Notes: generated by a model not told the origin, from the sequence alone. A stretch of 64,000 nucleotides of DNA from Rhizobium metallidurans (GCF_014196505.1 NZ_JACIDW010000006.1:1-64000), one strand, 5' to 3'. Shown: positions 14,863 to 27,586, counted from the first letter of the stretch. Program-made: numbers and translations.

Positions 14863-17280
14863 TCACCCCAGATAGGTTTGCGCGAGGAGATCGGAGAGGT
14901 TCTCGAGCTCGCGTTCGAGGCTGCGATAGACGTCGTCGGTCATCGTCTCGGGCGTCATGACGGCGAGGCCGGAGCGCAGGCGCATGGATTCGCGGTAGAA
15001 GGGCGACATCTGGCCGTTGGTGAGCGCGTTCGGCAGCTGTTCGACCTCGCGCAGGATTTCGTTCAGCTGGAACAGGATGGAGCGCGGGTTGAGCGGGTCG
15101 AGCGCCAGAAGGTCGGTTACGGTCAGCCGCGCCGTGTTGACGTTGTAGCGGCGGCGGTGGGTCATGACGCTGTCGCCGATCTCGAGCAGCATGTCGAGCG
15201 CGCCATCGGGCGCCTCGGGGCCGGACATGTGGCCGAGCAGGCGGGTCATGTGCAGCGCGCGCTCGATATGGCGGCCGAGCGACAGGAAGCGCCAGCCGGT
15301 GAAGCGGTACATGTTTTCATGCACGAGACCGGCGAAGCCCGCGAGCTTGCGCAACAGGATCGTCATCGCATGGCTGGCGTCGTCGCCCGGCGACACGGTG
15401 GCGTGGAAACGGCGGGCGGTCTTGGCGAGATCGGTCAGCGCCAGCCATCCATCCGGCGAGAAGCGGTCGCGGATGTTGCTTGCCGAATAGACGGCGCTGT
15501 CGATGTTGCGCAGCAGCGTGTCGGGCACCGCGTCCTCGGTGTCGATGTCGACGGCGGCGAGATAGGCGCTGACATCGGCCAACAGCGGCTGGCTCGGATC
15601 GGCGGCCTCGGCGAAGCGGGCATGCCAGGCGCGCAGGATGCGCAGCGCCCCTTCGGCGCGCTCGATATAGCGGCCGAGCCAGAAGAGATTGTCGGCGGCG
15701 CGGCTGGGAAGGCTCCCCGGCATGTTGCGGGTGAAGCTCGCCTCGGTCGGCAGCAGCGTGTGGCGCTCGACGGGCTTGTCCGAGACGATCCAGACGTCGG
15801 CGGCGGCCCCACCCGACTGCATCGCGATCGCCGCCACGTCGTCGCCGGCGCCGATGCGGGCGAAGCCACCGGGCATGATCTGCCAGCCGTTCTTGGTGCG
15901 GGCGGCGAAGACGCGCAGCGACATCGGCCGCGGCACCAACTTGCCGTTCACCCAGCTCGGCGTGGTCGAGAGCGTCACGGCCTCCTGGCCGACGAGCTTG
16001 GGGCCATCGCTGTTCAGCCAGTCGCTGATGGAATCGCGAGCGGTGGCGCGCAGCGCCGAGCCGAGCACGGATTCACCGTTGTCGTCGAAGAAGGGCGCGC
16101 GCGAATAGGCCGGGCCGATCACCATCTTCTCGATGTTATGGGCGACATGGTCGCGCTCGCTCTTCTGGCCGCACCACCAGGTGGCGATGGACGGCATCTT
16201 GAGCTCCTGGCCAAAGAGGCGGCGACAGATGGTGGGCATGAAGGCGAGCAGCGCGCGCGTCTCGATGATGCCGCTTCCGAGCGCATTGACGATGGTGACG
16301 CTCTCGGCGCGCAGCGCGTCCACCAGGCCCGGCGTGCCGATGTGCGAGGTCTGGTTGAGCTCGAGCGGATCGGCATAGGCGGAATCGAGACGGCGCCAGA
16401 GCACGGTGATCGGCTTCAGGCCGGAGACGGTTCGCACCATTACCTTGCCGTTGACGACGGTCAGGTCCTCGCCTTCGAGCAGCATGAAGCCGAGATAGCG
16501 GGCGATGTAGGCGTGTTCGTAATAGGTCTCGTTGGCGGGGCCGGGGGTGAGCACGGCGATGCGGTCGTCGCCACTGTGCTTCATGCCCTGCAGCGCATCG
16601 CGGAAGGCGCCGAAGAAGGAGGCGAGGCGGTGCACCGGGGTTTCGGCGTAGATATCGGAGAAGGCGCGAGTGGTCGCCACCCGGTTTTCCAGCGCGAAGC
16701 CGGCGCCGGAGGGGGCCTGGGTGCGGTCGGCCAGGACCCACCAGTTGCCATCGGGGCCACGGCCGACCTCGAAGGCGCAGAAATGCAGATAGTGGCCGCC
16801 GGCCGGCTTGACGCCGACGAGCGGGCGCTGGAACTCCGGATTGGAGGCGATCAGCGCCGGCGGCAGCACGCCATCCTCGACCAGCCTGTTGTCGCCATAG
16901 ATGTCGGCGACGATCGCTTCGAGCAGGTCGGCGCGCTGGACGAGGCCTTCCGACAGGCTCTCCCATTCGCGCTCGTCGATGAGCACCGGGATGGGCGAGA
17001 GCGGCCAGGAGCGCTCGGCGCTGCCGGTGCTGCCATAGGCGCGGTAGAAGACGCCGGCATCGCGGAGGTAGCGGTCGGCGCGGGCGAAGCGCTCGGTCAG
17101 GTCCTTCTCCGGCATGCCGCTCAGAAGCGCCATGAAGCGCTGCCAGACCGGGCGGATCGCGCCGTTCTGGTCGACCATCTCGTCGGCGACGCCAGGCGGC
17201 GGGCGATAGCCGAGCACCGCCTCGTTGCCGATGCGCTCGCTCTTGTCTTGCCGCAGCTCTCTTGCCGGTTTCTTGCCCAT
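14863..17280 (-). CDS. Circularly permuted ATP-grasp + Alpha-E (DUF403) fusion
   Basis: An 805-aa two-domain protein. Residues about 60-480 match the circularly permuted ATP-grasp family (formerly DUF404/DUF407), with motifs RADRYLRDAGVFYRAYG, LTPGPANETYYEHAYIARYLG and WRRLDSAYADPLEL. Residues about 515-805 are the helical Alpha-E/DUF403 domain, beginning SRAADNLFWLGRYIERAE. In many genomes these are separate genes, so this is a fused form. ATP-grasp enzymes make amide bonds by acyl-phosphate chemistry; for this family a peptide-ligase activity is predicted, not proved. It sits between two transglutaminase genes on the same strand. Confidence 0.88.
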   Translation of the reverse strand: MGKKPARELRQDKSERIGNEAVLGYRPPPGVADEMVDQNGAIRPVWQRFMALLSGMPEKDLTERFARADRYLRDAGVFYRAYGSTGSAERSWPLSPIPVLIDEREWESLSEGLVQRADLLEAIVADIYGDNRLVEDGVLPPALIASNPEFQRPLVGVKPAGGHYLHFCAFEVGRGPDGNWWVLADRTQAPSGAGFALENRVATTRAFSDIYAETPVHRLASFFGAFRDALQGMKHSGDDRIAVLTPGPANETYYEHAYIARYLGFMLLEGEDLTVVNGKVMVRTVSGLKPITVLWRRLDSAYADPLELNQTSHIGTPGLVDALRAESVTIVNALGSGIIETRALLAFMPTICRRLFGQELKMPSIATWWCGQKSERDHVAHNIEKMVIGPAYSRAPFFDDNGESVLGSALRATARDSISDWLNSDGPKLVGQEAVTLSTTPSWVNGKLVPRPMSLRVFAARTKNGWQIMPGGFARIGAGDDVAAIAMQSGGAAADVWIVSDKPVERHTLLPTEASFTRNMPGSLPSRAADNLFWLGRYIERAEGALRILRAWHARFAEAADPSQPLLADVSAYLAAVDIDTEDAVPDTLLRNIDSAVYSASNIRDRFSPDGWLALTDLAKTARRFHATVSPGDDASHAMTILLRKLAGFAGLVHENMYRFTGWRFLSLGRHIERALHMTRLLGHMSGPEAPDGALDMLLEIGDSVMTHRRRYNVNTARLTVTDLLALDPLNPRSILFQLNEILREVEQLPNALTNGQMSPFYRESMRLRSGLAVMTPETMTDDVYRSLERELENLSDLLAQTYLG

Positions 17281-17300
17281 GGACCCCTAGTCTAATGCGT

Positions 17301-20621
<3,321 letters not shown>

Positions 20622-20773
20622 GGACTGCCTTATCCGCGGCCGTATCGTTGTACGGCATTTGCTGTTCCCGGGTGCAGTGTGTGCAATGCAGCGAGAGAAT
20701 GCAAGGTAGGGATGGGGTGGTTTGGCGGTCGTGCGTTTGTGCCGTATCATCGCGTCGGATCGGAGATCATTTC

Positions 20774-21403
20774 ATGACGACAGTGACGGTAACGGAGCAG
20801 GGCAGCGCGATTTTGCCGAAAGAGGTGTTGGAGCATCTCGGAATCCGGCCCGGCGAGGCGATCAGGCTCGATCTGCTGCCAGACGGGCGCGCGGAACTCA
20901 AAGCAGCCGGAGGCAGCGGTTCCTGGCGTGAGCTGAGCGGCATGCTAAAGGGCAAGACCAACGGCCGGACGCTTTCGATCGAGGAAATCAACGATGCGAT
21001 TGCCGAGGCGGGAACGGCCGGGATCATTATCAAGATAGATCCATTTCCCTCGGACGATGAACTCAACAGCCTTTGGGTGGAAGCCTGGGGCGCTCATGAG
21101 GCGCGGGATTTCGGTAAGGTACTCGCTCGCAGTCTCACCCATCTCGGAGCCTACGAGGGCCCGCGCCTGGTAGGATTTGTCAACGTCGCGACGGATGGTG
21201 GTCTGCACGCATTCATTCTGGATACCTGCGTCACGCCTGATATGCGGGGGAAGGGGATTGCCACGATGTTGGTCGAGGAAGCGATACGCGTTGCCCGAGA
21301 CAGAGGCGCAACATGGCTGCACGTCGACTTTGAACCGCACCTGGCCTCATTTTATCGTGGTTGCGGTTTCAGATCGACGGAAGCAGGTCTAATTCAGCTA
21401 TAG
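20774..21403 (+). CDS. AbrB-antitoxin-like domain fused to GNAT acetyltransferase
   Basis: One continuous 209-aa frame with two unrelated domains. Residues 1-78 look like a complete SpoVT/AbrB-type antitoxin: VTVTEQGSAILPKEVLEHLG, then GMLKGKTNGRTLSIEEINDAIAEAG, which is where such antitoxins normally end. From about residue 80 a full GNAT acetyltransferase follows (KIDPFPSDDELNSLWVEAWG, and acetyl-CoA loop MRGKGIATMLVEEA near residue 160). No stop or frameshift lies at the joint. The ATG at 20774 was chosen as it begins the AbrB fold; the Shine-Dalgarno is weak. It is transcribed divergently from the transglutaminase operon, 152 bp away. It could be a self-contained toxin-antitoxin fusion or a relic of a deletion. 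Confidence 0.8.
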   Translation: MTTVTVTEQGSAILPKEVLEHLGIRPGEAIRLDLLPDGRAELKAAGGSGSWRELSGMLKGKTNGRTLSIEEINDAIAEAGTAGIIIKIDPFPSDDELNSLWVEAWGAHEARDFGKVLARSLTHLGAYEGPRLVGFVNVATDGGLHAFILDTCVTPDMRGKGIATMLVEEAIRVARDRGATWLHVDFEPHLASFYRGCGFRSTEAGLIQL

Positions 21404-21437
21404 GACGGGCGTGTAGCCCTCCGTATCGATGATCTCC

Positions 21438-22817
21438 TCATCCTCTGGCAAACATCACCACTGCCTTCACCCCCCGTCCATCACCACCGGGACCGAGGTC
21501 GAGCGTCGCGCCAAACAACCCGCAAATCTCCTCGACAATCGGCAAGCCCAATCCAGCACCTGGGGCGCCGGATTGGTCGGCGCGGGAGAAGCGGCGGCGG
21601 ACGGTTTCTAGCTGGTCGGGTGGGATGCCGGGGCCGTTGTCTTCGACTTCTAGCAATACGGCATCGTCGAGACCACGAATGCGGACGGTGACTTCGGCGC
21701 CGTGGCCGGCATAGGCGATGGCGTTGCCTGTAAGATTGCGCAGGAGTTCGCCGATCAGCAGCGGTTCGGCGCGGATCATCTCGGGGCCGTCGCCCTCGAA
21801 GCCGAGGTCGATGCCGGCGGCGGACGCGGTCGGGATGAGTTCGCCGGTGATCTCCTGGGCGATCGCGGTGAGGTCGATCGCTGTCGCCGTCAGTGCCTCG
21901 CGCGAGGTGGCGGCGTCGATCTTCGCCATCAGGAGCAGCTGCGCCAGCACGCGCTCGGCATGCGCCACGGCCTGGTCGCCCTTCAGCGCGACGGCCTGGG
22001 CGTCTGCCAGCGAGGTGGCGCGCGCCGACAGCGCAAGTTGCGTGCGGATGATGGCGAGCGGGGTTCGCAGCTGGTGGCTGGCATTGCCGGTGAAATTGCG
22101 CAGCGCGTCCAGCGCCTGCTCCAGCCGGATCATGAAGCCGTTGACGGTATCGACCAGCGGCTGGACCTCGCTCGGGACGGATTGCTCGATCGGGTGCAGG
22201 TCGTCCGGGCTGCGTTCGCCGATCGCGTCGCGCAGCTTGTAGAGCGGGCGCAGCGCCACGGTGACCGAGATCCAGACGATGATGGCGGCGCCGAGGATCA
22301 TGACGGAGAGGCGCAGCGCCGAGCGCAGCAGGATGGCGCGGGCAAGCTGGCGGCGGGCGATGGTGGTTTCGGCGACGGTGACGGTGAAGGGAACCGAGCG
22401 GATGCCCGTCGAGGCCGAACGGTTGAGGGTGGCGACGCGGATCGGCTCGTTGCGGAAGAGGTCGTCGGCGAAGACGGCGCTGTCGCCCTTGGTGTTCTTG
22501 ATGACGGGGAGCGCCTGGTAACCGGTGATGAACTGGCCAGGCGGGCCGTCGACGCGGTAGAACACGCGGTCCTGCGCGGCCGATGTCAGCATTTCGAGCG
22601 CCACATAGGGTATGTCGACCTGCAGCGAGCCGTCCTCGGCGACGACGACGCGTTCGGCGATCGCCAGCGCCGAACCGGCGAGGACGCGGTCGGAGACGAT
22701 GTTGGAGGTCTGCACCGCCTCGCGGTAGGTATCGGCCAGCGCCACGATGCCGATGACGGCGGTCGAGATCAGCAGCCAGAAGAGCAGCCGGCGGCGAAGC
22801 GAATAGGCTGCTGTCAT
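21438..22817 (-). CDS. TctE-like sensor histidine kinase
   Basis: Inner-membrane kinase of 459 aa. TM1 is at about residues 10-29, followed by a periplasmic domain (about 30-160) like the 2CSK_N domain of TctE kinases. TM2 is at about 167-190, then HAMP, then a DHp domain with His248 in NASHQLRTPLA. The catalytic domain has the N box (LLRNLTGNAIAYA), the G1 box VEDNGPGIP and the G2 box GAPGAGLGL. Its ATG overlaps the stop of the response regulator (ATGA), so the pair is coupled. TctE-type kinases sense tri- or dicarboxylates; the tctCBA operon lies 5 kb away on the other strand, which makes that ligand class plausible but unproved. Confidence 0.9.
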   Translation of the reverse strand: MTAAYSLRRRLLFWLLISTAVIGIVALADTYREAVQTSNIVSDRVLAGSALAIAERVVVAEDGSLQVDIPYVALEMLTSAAQDRVFYRVDGPPGQFITGYQALPVIKNTKGDSAVFADDLFRNEPIRVATLNRSASTGIRSVPFTVTVAETTIARRQLARAILLRSALRLSVMILGAAIIVWISVTVALRPLYKLRDAIGERSPDDLHPIEQSVPSEVQPLVDTVNGFMIRLEQALDALRNFTGNASHQLRTPLAIIRTQLALSARATSLADAQAVALKGDQAVAHAERVLAQLLLMAKIDAATSREALTATAIDLTAIAQEITGELIPTASAAGIDLGFEGDGPEMIRAEPLLIGELLRNLTGNAIAYAGHGAEVTVRIRGLDDAVLLEVEDNGPGIPPDQLETVRRRFSRADQSGAPGAGLGLPIVEEICGLFGATLDLGPGGDGRGVKAVVMFARG

Positions 22818-23536
22818 GGCGCCTCGGGAGTGGCGGCGCCCGGTGGCGGGGCGTCCGTCGAAGAGGGGGTGGGGAGCTTGTCGAGATAGTAGCCGATCCC
22901 GCGCGCGGTCTTCACCGTCAGCCCATGCGGCGCCAGACGCTTGCGGAGGCGGCTCACATATTGCTCGATCGCATTGGCGGAAATATCGTCGTCGAAGGCG
23001 GTCAGCGACTGGATGATCGCTTCCTTCGAAACGACCTTGCCGGCGCGCATGAAGAGGATTTCGAGCAGGCCGAGCTCGCGGGCGGGGATGTCGAGCGGTG
23101 TGGCGCCGGAAAAGAAGGCGCGGGAATTCAGATCGAGCGACAGGCCGCCGAAGCTGACGGTCGCCGAATGCAGGCCGGCCTGGCGACGCAAAAGGACGCG
23201 CACGCGGGCCTCGAACTCGGCTATGTCGAAGGGTTTGATCAGGTAGTCGTCGGCGCCGAGATCCAGCCCCCTGACGCGTTCCTCCGGCGTGCCGCGCGCC
23301 GTCAGGATCAGGACTGCGGCCTGGTTCTGGCGGGCGCGCATGGCGCGCAGCACGTCGAGCCCGTCCATCTCCGGCAGGTTGAGATCGAGCACCACGAGAT
23401 CGAAGCTCTCGGCCGCCGTCACCGCATTGGCGGAGGCGCCGTCATGGACCACGTCGACGGCATGGCCGGTGCCGCGCAAGATTGCCGACAGCCCATCGGC
23501 CAGCGCGATATTGTCCTCGACCAGTAGAATGCGCAC
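22814..23536 (-). CDS. OmpR-family response regulator, TctD-like
   Basis: A 240-aa regulator with a receiver domain (acidic pocket E7/D8, phospho-acceptor Asp51 in VVLDLNLPEMDG, Lys101 in DYLIKPF) and a winged-helix DNA-binding domain (about 127-220) with YVSRLRKRLAPHG and VKTARGIGYYL. The C-terminal tail (TPSSTDAPPPGAATPEAP) is Pro/Ala-rich and overlaps the kinase start. It is probably the first gene of the kinase operon. It resembles TctD/QseB-type regulators, which usually activate transport genes. Confidence 0.92.
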   Translation of the reverse strand: MRILLVEDNIALADGLSAILRGTGHAVDVVHDGASANAVTAAESFDLVVLDLNLPEMDGLDVLRAMRARQNQAAVLILTARGTPEERVRGLDLGADDYLIKPFDIAEFEARVRVLLRRQAGLHSATVSFGGLSLDLNSRAFFSGATPLDIPARELGLLEILFMRAGKVVSKEAIIQSLTAFDDDISANAIEQYVSRLRKRLAPHGLTVKTARGIGYYLDKLPTPSSTDAPPPGAATPEAP

Positions 23537-23621
23537 GGATGTTCCCTTGATTTTTGCCGGAGACTACAGGGCGGCGCCGACGATGTCACGATGCCTCGTC
23601 GGGGGTGTCGTGCGATGGCTC

Positions 23622-25490
23622 TCACTGCCGCGCGATGGCCGCCATCAGCTTGATGAAGCGCGGGTCGGAGCGGATGTTGTCGAGGTCGGAATCGTTTTCG
23701 AACCAGCCGATCTGGTAGGCGGAGCTGTTGGGGAGCAGCTGCTGCAGGAGTTCCATGGCGCGGTCGGTGTCGCCGAGCACGGCGTGGACGCAGACGGCGT
23801 TGTAGCGGGTGATGACGTCGTGCGGGTCCATGGCAAGCGCGCGGTTGATCCAGGAGACGGCGCGTCCGCGGTCGCCGATCTGCGCGTAGGCCAGCGCCGC
23901 GCGGTGGACGGGGGCGGAATTGCCGGGGTTCTGCTCGGCGGAGCGTTCGGCGCGGGCCGCCCCTTCGGCCGCCCAGTTTCGGGCTTCCTCGTCGCTTCCG
24001 AGCGAGCGGCAGGCGGCGGCGAGCAGGACGGGGGAGACGTAGTCATCGGCGTAGAGTGCCGCCGAACGTTCGAAATAGACGATCGCCTCCTCGAACTGGC
24101 CGCGCTTGAACAGGCGGTGGGCGAAGTGAAAATTGGCCTCGAAAAGATTGGGATCGAGCGCCAGCGCCCTGGCGAAATAGATGTCGGCCTCCTGATCGCG
24201 GTCCGCGTGATGCAGCGCGATGGCGCGGGCGGCATGCGCCTCGGCGAGAGCGGGATCGAGCGCCAGCGCCTTTTCGGTCGTCTCCAGAATTTCACCGATC
24301 GGCAGTTCGGCGGCGTACCAGATGTAAAGCGCGCTGTCGCAATCGGCGATGCCGGCATAGGCGCGGGCATAGTGTGGATCGAGCTCGATCGCCTTGTAGA
24401 ACATGCGCCTCGCCATGATCAGATAGGACATGGTCATGCTGCGGGCGAATTTGCGACCGCGCAGATAGTAGGTGTAGGCCTCGACATTGGTGGTGGGGTC
24501 GCTTTCAAGCGCGCGCACTTCCTCCGGCCGCATCTTGATCTTCAATTGCCCGACGATCGCATGGGCGATCTCGTCCTGTATGGCGAAGATATCGGTGAGG
24601 TCGCGGTCGTAGCGATCGGCCCAGAGGTGGTCCTCGTTCAAGGCGTCGATCATCTGGGCGCTGATGCGCACCCGCGTTCCCGACTTGCGGACGCTGCCCT
24701 GCAACACATAGCGCACCGAGAGTTCGCGGGCGATCTGGCCGATCTTCACGCTGCGCCCCTTGTAGGAGAAGGTGGTGTTGCGCGGGGTCACCATGAGGTC
24801 CGAGATCTTCGAGAGATCGGTGATGATGTCCTCGGTCAGGCCGTCGGAGAAATACTCCTGGTCGGGATCGCCGCTCATGTTGGTGAAGGGGAGGACGACG
24901 ATCGAGCGGTCGTCGCCGGCCGTCGTTTCTGGGGCGGGCGTTCGCGGCTTGCGATCACCGGTCGTGTCGGCGGGGCGGTCGAAGCGGACGGCGTAGACGT
25001 GAACCTCCTGCTGGATGTTCTTCAGCGTCTGCCGGCCGCGATCGTCGAAGCCGAGGTCGAGGTGGGCGCCGACATGGTCGCGCACCGACGACGAGACCGC
25101 GATGCCGTCGGGTTCCGCCACGGCCTCCAGCCTTGCCGCGACATTGACGCCGTCGCCGAAGATATCGTCGTTCTCGACGATGACGTCGCCGAGGTTGACG
25201 CCGATGCGAAAGCGGATGCGCCGGTCTTCCGGCACGTCGTCATTGTCCAGCGCCGCGCCGCGCTGGATGTCGACGGCGCAGGCGACCGCGTTGACGACGC
25301 TGCCGAATTCGGCGAGCAGCCCATCGCCGAGCAGCTTCACCAGCCGGCCGCGATGGCGGGCGATCGCCGGTTCGATCAGCTCGGTACGATGACGGTTGAC
25401 CGCCTTCAGCGTGCCGGCCTCGTCGATGCCCATCAGCCTGCTGTAGCCGACGACATCGGCGGCGAGGATGGCTGTCAGTCGGCGCTCCAA
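23622..25490 (-). CDS. Class III adenylate/guanylate cyclase with TolB-like and TPR domains
   Basis: A 622-aa cytoplasmic protein. The N-terminal cyclase domain (about 1-170) has both metal-binding Asp residues (Asp12 in LAADVVGYSRLM, Asp56 in LLGDGLLAEF) and the FGDGVNVAARLEA segment with the transition-state Asn and Arg. A TolB/FlgO-like region follows (about 190-325; VVLPFTNMSGDPDQEYFSDG). The rest consists of tetratricopeptide repeats (about 340-600). This architecture is greatly expanded in rhizobia. Conserved catalytic residues suggest active cyclic-nucleotide synthesis; the TPR half is likely a protein-interaction sensor. It stands 85 bp upstream of the TctD-like gene on the same strand, so it could be co-transcribed. 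Confidence 0.92.
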   Translation of the reverse strand: MERRLTAILAADVVGYSRLMGIDEAGTLKAVNRHRTELIEPAIARHRGRLVKLLGDGLLAEFGSVVNAVACAVDIQRGAALDNDDVPEDRRIRFRIGVNLGDVIVENDDIFGDGVNVAARLEAVAEPDGIAVSSSVRDHVGAHLDLGFDDRGRQTLKNIQQEVHVYAVRFDRPADTTGDRKPRTPAPETTAGDDRSIVVLPFTNMSGDPDQEYFSDGLTEDIITDLSKISDLMVTPRNTTFSYKGRSVKIGQIARELSVRYVLQGSVRKSGTRVRISAQMIDALNEDHLWADRYDRDLTDIFAIQDEIAHAIVGQLKIKMRPEEVRALESDPTTNVEAYTYYLRGRKFARSMTMSYLIMARRMFYKAIELDPHYARAYAGIADCDSALYIWYAAELPIGEILETTEKALALDPALAEAHAARAIALHHADRDQEADIYFARALALDPNLFEANFHFAHRLFKRGQFEEAIVYFERSAALYADDYVSPVLLAAACRSLGSDEEARNWAAEGAARAERSAEQNPGNSAPVHRAALAYAQIGDRGRAVSWINRALAMDPHDVITRYNAVCVHAVLGDTDRAMELLQQLLPNSSAYQIGWFENDSDLDNIRSDPRFIKLMAAIARQ

Positions 25491-25685
25491 TGCGTCCTCC
25501 GAATGATCCGGGAAGGTGGTTCAGGCGGGTACCGCTCGAAGTCTAACGTCTTTGGCTGTTTTTGTCGCGCGCGACGGCTACGCCTTTGGACGGGCATGTG
25601 GCATGCGCGGCATGCGGCGAGGGCCAGATCGCGTGGGCAGAGGTGCTCCCTTGTGCGCGCCATCGCAGTCATGCATTCTTGATGG

Positions 25686-26753
25686 ATGAGGAGACTGCCG
25701 TTACTTGCGCTGATGCTGATCTTTCCGGGGCTTGCCCTGGCGGAGCCGGTTTTCTATCCGGCGGTCTCGGGCAATGCCACGGCCCCGACGCTCATTGTCT
25801 ATTCCTCGCTCGACGAGCCGCTGGCGCAGCCGATGATCCGCGGATTTCAGGCGGCCAATCCCGACGTCGCCGTCAGTTACGAGGACATGCTGACGGGCGA
25901 GATCTACGATCGCATCGTCAGGGAGACCGACGCCGGCAAACCGACGGCGGATTTCGCCTTCTCGTCGGCCATGGACCTGCAGGTGAAGCTTTCCAACGAC
26001 GGCTATGCGCAGCCGAGCAACCTGCCGATGAGCGGGCTCTGGCCGAAGTGGGCGAACTGGCGCAACACCGCCTATGCGCTGACTTTCGAGCCCGCCGTCT
26101 TCGTCTACCACAAGCCGAGCTTCGCCAACGAACAGCCGCCGAGCTCGCGCGCCGAATTCGTCGACTACCTCAAGCGCAAGGGCGACGCCGTGCACGGGCG
26201 GATCGGCACCTACGATATCGAACGCTCCGGCGTCGGCTTCCTGTTCATGGCGCGCGACCAGGAGCAGTTCGGCGATATCTGGTCGGTGATCGGCGCCATG
26301 GGGGCGGCGGGCGTGAAGCTTTATTCGACGAGCTCGGCGATCCTCGAGCGCGTGTCGGACGGGCGCTTCGTGCTCGGCTACAACATTCTCGGCTCCTACG
26401 CGGCGGATTGGGCCAAGCGCAACCCGCAAGTCGGCATCGTGCTGCCGAAGGACTATACGGTCGTCATGTCCCGGATCGGGCTGGTGCCGCAGGCGGCCGC
26501 CAATCCGGAGCTCGGGCGGCGCTATCTTTCCTTCTTCATGTCGAAGGAGGGGCAGACGGTCATGGCGCGCGAGCTGCAGATTCCCGCCGTCAGCCCAGAG
26601 GTGACCGGCGAAAACACCGCCAACACGATGCAGGCGCTGCTCGGCGCGCAGCTGAGGCCGGTGCCCGTCAGCCCCGGTCTGATGGTCTATCTCGACCAGG
26701 TGAAACGGGCGCGGCTGATCGCGCGCTGGAACGAGGTGCTGCGCACGCAGTAA
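25686..26753 (+). CDS. Periplasmic substrate-binding protein, Fe(3+)/AfuA-like family
   Basis: A 355-aa secreted protein. The signal peptide MRRLPLLALMLIFPGLALA is cleaved before EPVFYPAV. The core begins with LIVYSSLDEPLAQPMIRGFQAANPDV, the hallmark of the class-F ABC binding proteins for ferric iron, phosphonate or sugar phosphates. Tyr-rich motifs near the C-terminal lobe (RFVLGYNILGSYA) resemble their ligand cleft. No permease or ATPase gene is adjacent, so it is an orphan. It is divergent from the cyclase and TctDE-like genes. Orphan binding proteins next to two-component systems can serve as the ligand-sensing third component, which is a reasonable inference here. Confidence 0.85.
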   Translation: MRRLPLLALMLIFPGLALAEPVFYPAVSGNATAPTLIVYSSLDEPLAQPMIRGFQAANPDVAVSYEDMLTGEIYDRIVRETDAGKPTADFAFSSAMDLQVKLSNDGYAQPSNLPMSGLWPKWANWRNTAYALTFEPAVFVYHKPSFANEQPPSSRAEFVDYLKRKGDAVHGRIGTYDIERSGVGFLFMARDQEQFGDIWSVIGAMGAAGVKLYSTSSAILERVSDGRFVLGYNILGSYAADWAKRNPQVGIVLPKDYTVVMSRIGLVPQAAANPELGRRYLSFFMSKEGQTVMARELQIPAVSPEVTGENTANTMQALLGAQLRPVPVSPGLMVYLDQVKRARLIARWNEVLRTQ

Positions 26754-26959
26754 GCGCCGCACGATCGCCCGATAAGCGCCAGGCGTGTTGTTTCGGGGCA
26801 ATTATATCGGGTGGGTTGCATAAGTATATTGCCGCCCGGTTTCCTCGGCTTTGCCGGGATATGCGGGCTTTGTATTGAACATTCATACCCCAAAATTGGT
26901 GCGTCGCGCATACTATTCTTTTAACCCTCGGGCTCCATATTAGGAAATTGGAAAGGTCG

Positions 26960-26984
26960 GGAACCAATCGCGCCGTCAGGCGTT
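26960..26984 (+). promoter_or_regulatory. EcfG-type (general stress) promoter for the single-domain response regulator
   Basis: GGAAC (26960-26964), 16-nt spacer, CGTT (26981-26984): an exact match to the alphaproteobacterial EcfG sigma-factor consensus. It sits 47 bp upstream of the ATG at 27032, which gives a leader of about 40 nt. The rest of 26754-27031 shows nothing else recognisable. Confidence 0.75.
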
Positions 26985-27031
26985 TTCGGGTTTCAGGCTA
27001 GCGTGCATTCCACGGATATGGGCAATACCGC

Positions 27032-27424
27032 ATGAACATTCTCATTGTCGAAGACGAATTGCTGATCGCACTCGATCTCGAAGCCATCGTCGAGGATCTC
27101 GGTCACACCGTCATCGGCCCGGCCCGAACGCTGGATGAAGCGCTGGAGTTGGCCGAGCAGGCCGAGGTGGCGCTGGTGGATGTTCAGCTTGCCGACGGCG
27201 TGACCGGCCCCGCGATCGCCGAGCGGCTGTCCAGCGAGCATGGCGTCACCGTCGTCTTCGTCACCGGAAATCCGGAGATGGTGCGCGACAACCGCAACGC
27301 CGTCGGCGTCGTGTCCAAGCCGCATTGGCCGGAGAAGGTGTCGGAGGCGCTCGATTACGCCGCCGCGATCCGCTTCGGCAAATCGCTGATCTCGCCACGC
27401 TTCCTGATGCCGCTCGCGTCTTGA
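27032..27424 (+). CDS. Single-domain response regulator, probable stress-response
   Basis: A 130-aa receiver-only protein with the acidic pair E7/D8, phospho-acceptor Asp50 in VALVDVQLADG, and Lys96 in VVSKPHW. The loop after beta-4 reads FVTGNPE, close to the FATGY-type loop of single-domain regulators that feed into the alphaproteobacterial general stress phosphorelay (the MrrA/SdrG type). A perfect EcfG promoter lies just upstream. No output domain is present, so it likely acts by phosphotransfer or protein contact, perhaps with an HWE kinase elsewhere. The role in the stress pathway is inferred from promoter and loop, not from sequence identity. Confidence 0.88.
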   Translation: MNILIVEDELLIALDLEAIVEDLGHTVIGPARTLDEALELAEQAEVALVDVQLADGVTGPAIAERLSSEHGVTVVFVTGNPEMVRDNRNAVGVVSKPHWPEKVSEALDYAAAIRFGKSLISPRFLMPLAS

Positions 27425-27586
27425 ACCGCCGCGCTATCCAGCGCAGTTTCAATCCCGAGTTTCCGGAAATGGATGCGGCGCTCTATCGCTGTCGCGTGCT
27501 GTTGCGCGCGGGCGTCAGACGAAAGGCCCCGGCGATGCCGAGGACCGTGTGTTTCCCGTATCGAACCTGTTCGCACGCCTCCTAGT

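Noticed and set aside
14878-17295. Antisense frame of equal length to the ATP-grasp/Alpha-E gene
   Set aside because: Mirror frame of a real gene; low-complexity composition and no recognised motif.
25562-26878. Arg/Ala-rich plus-strand frame overlapping the binding protein
   Set aside because: Shadow frame of the true gene at 25686, which has a signal peptide and family motifs.
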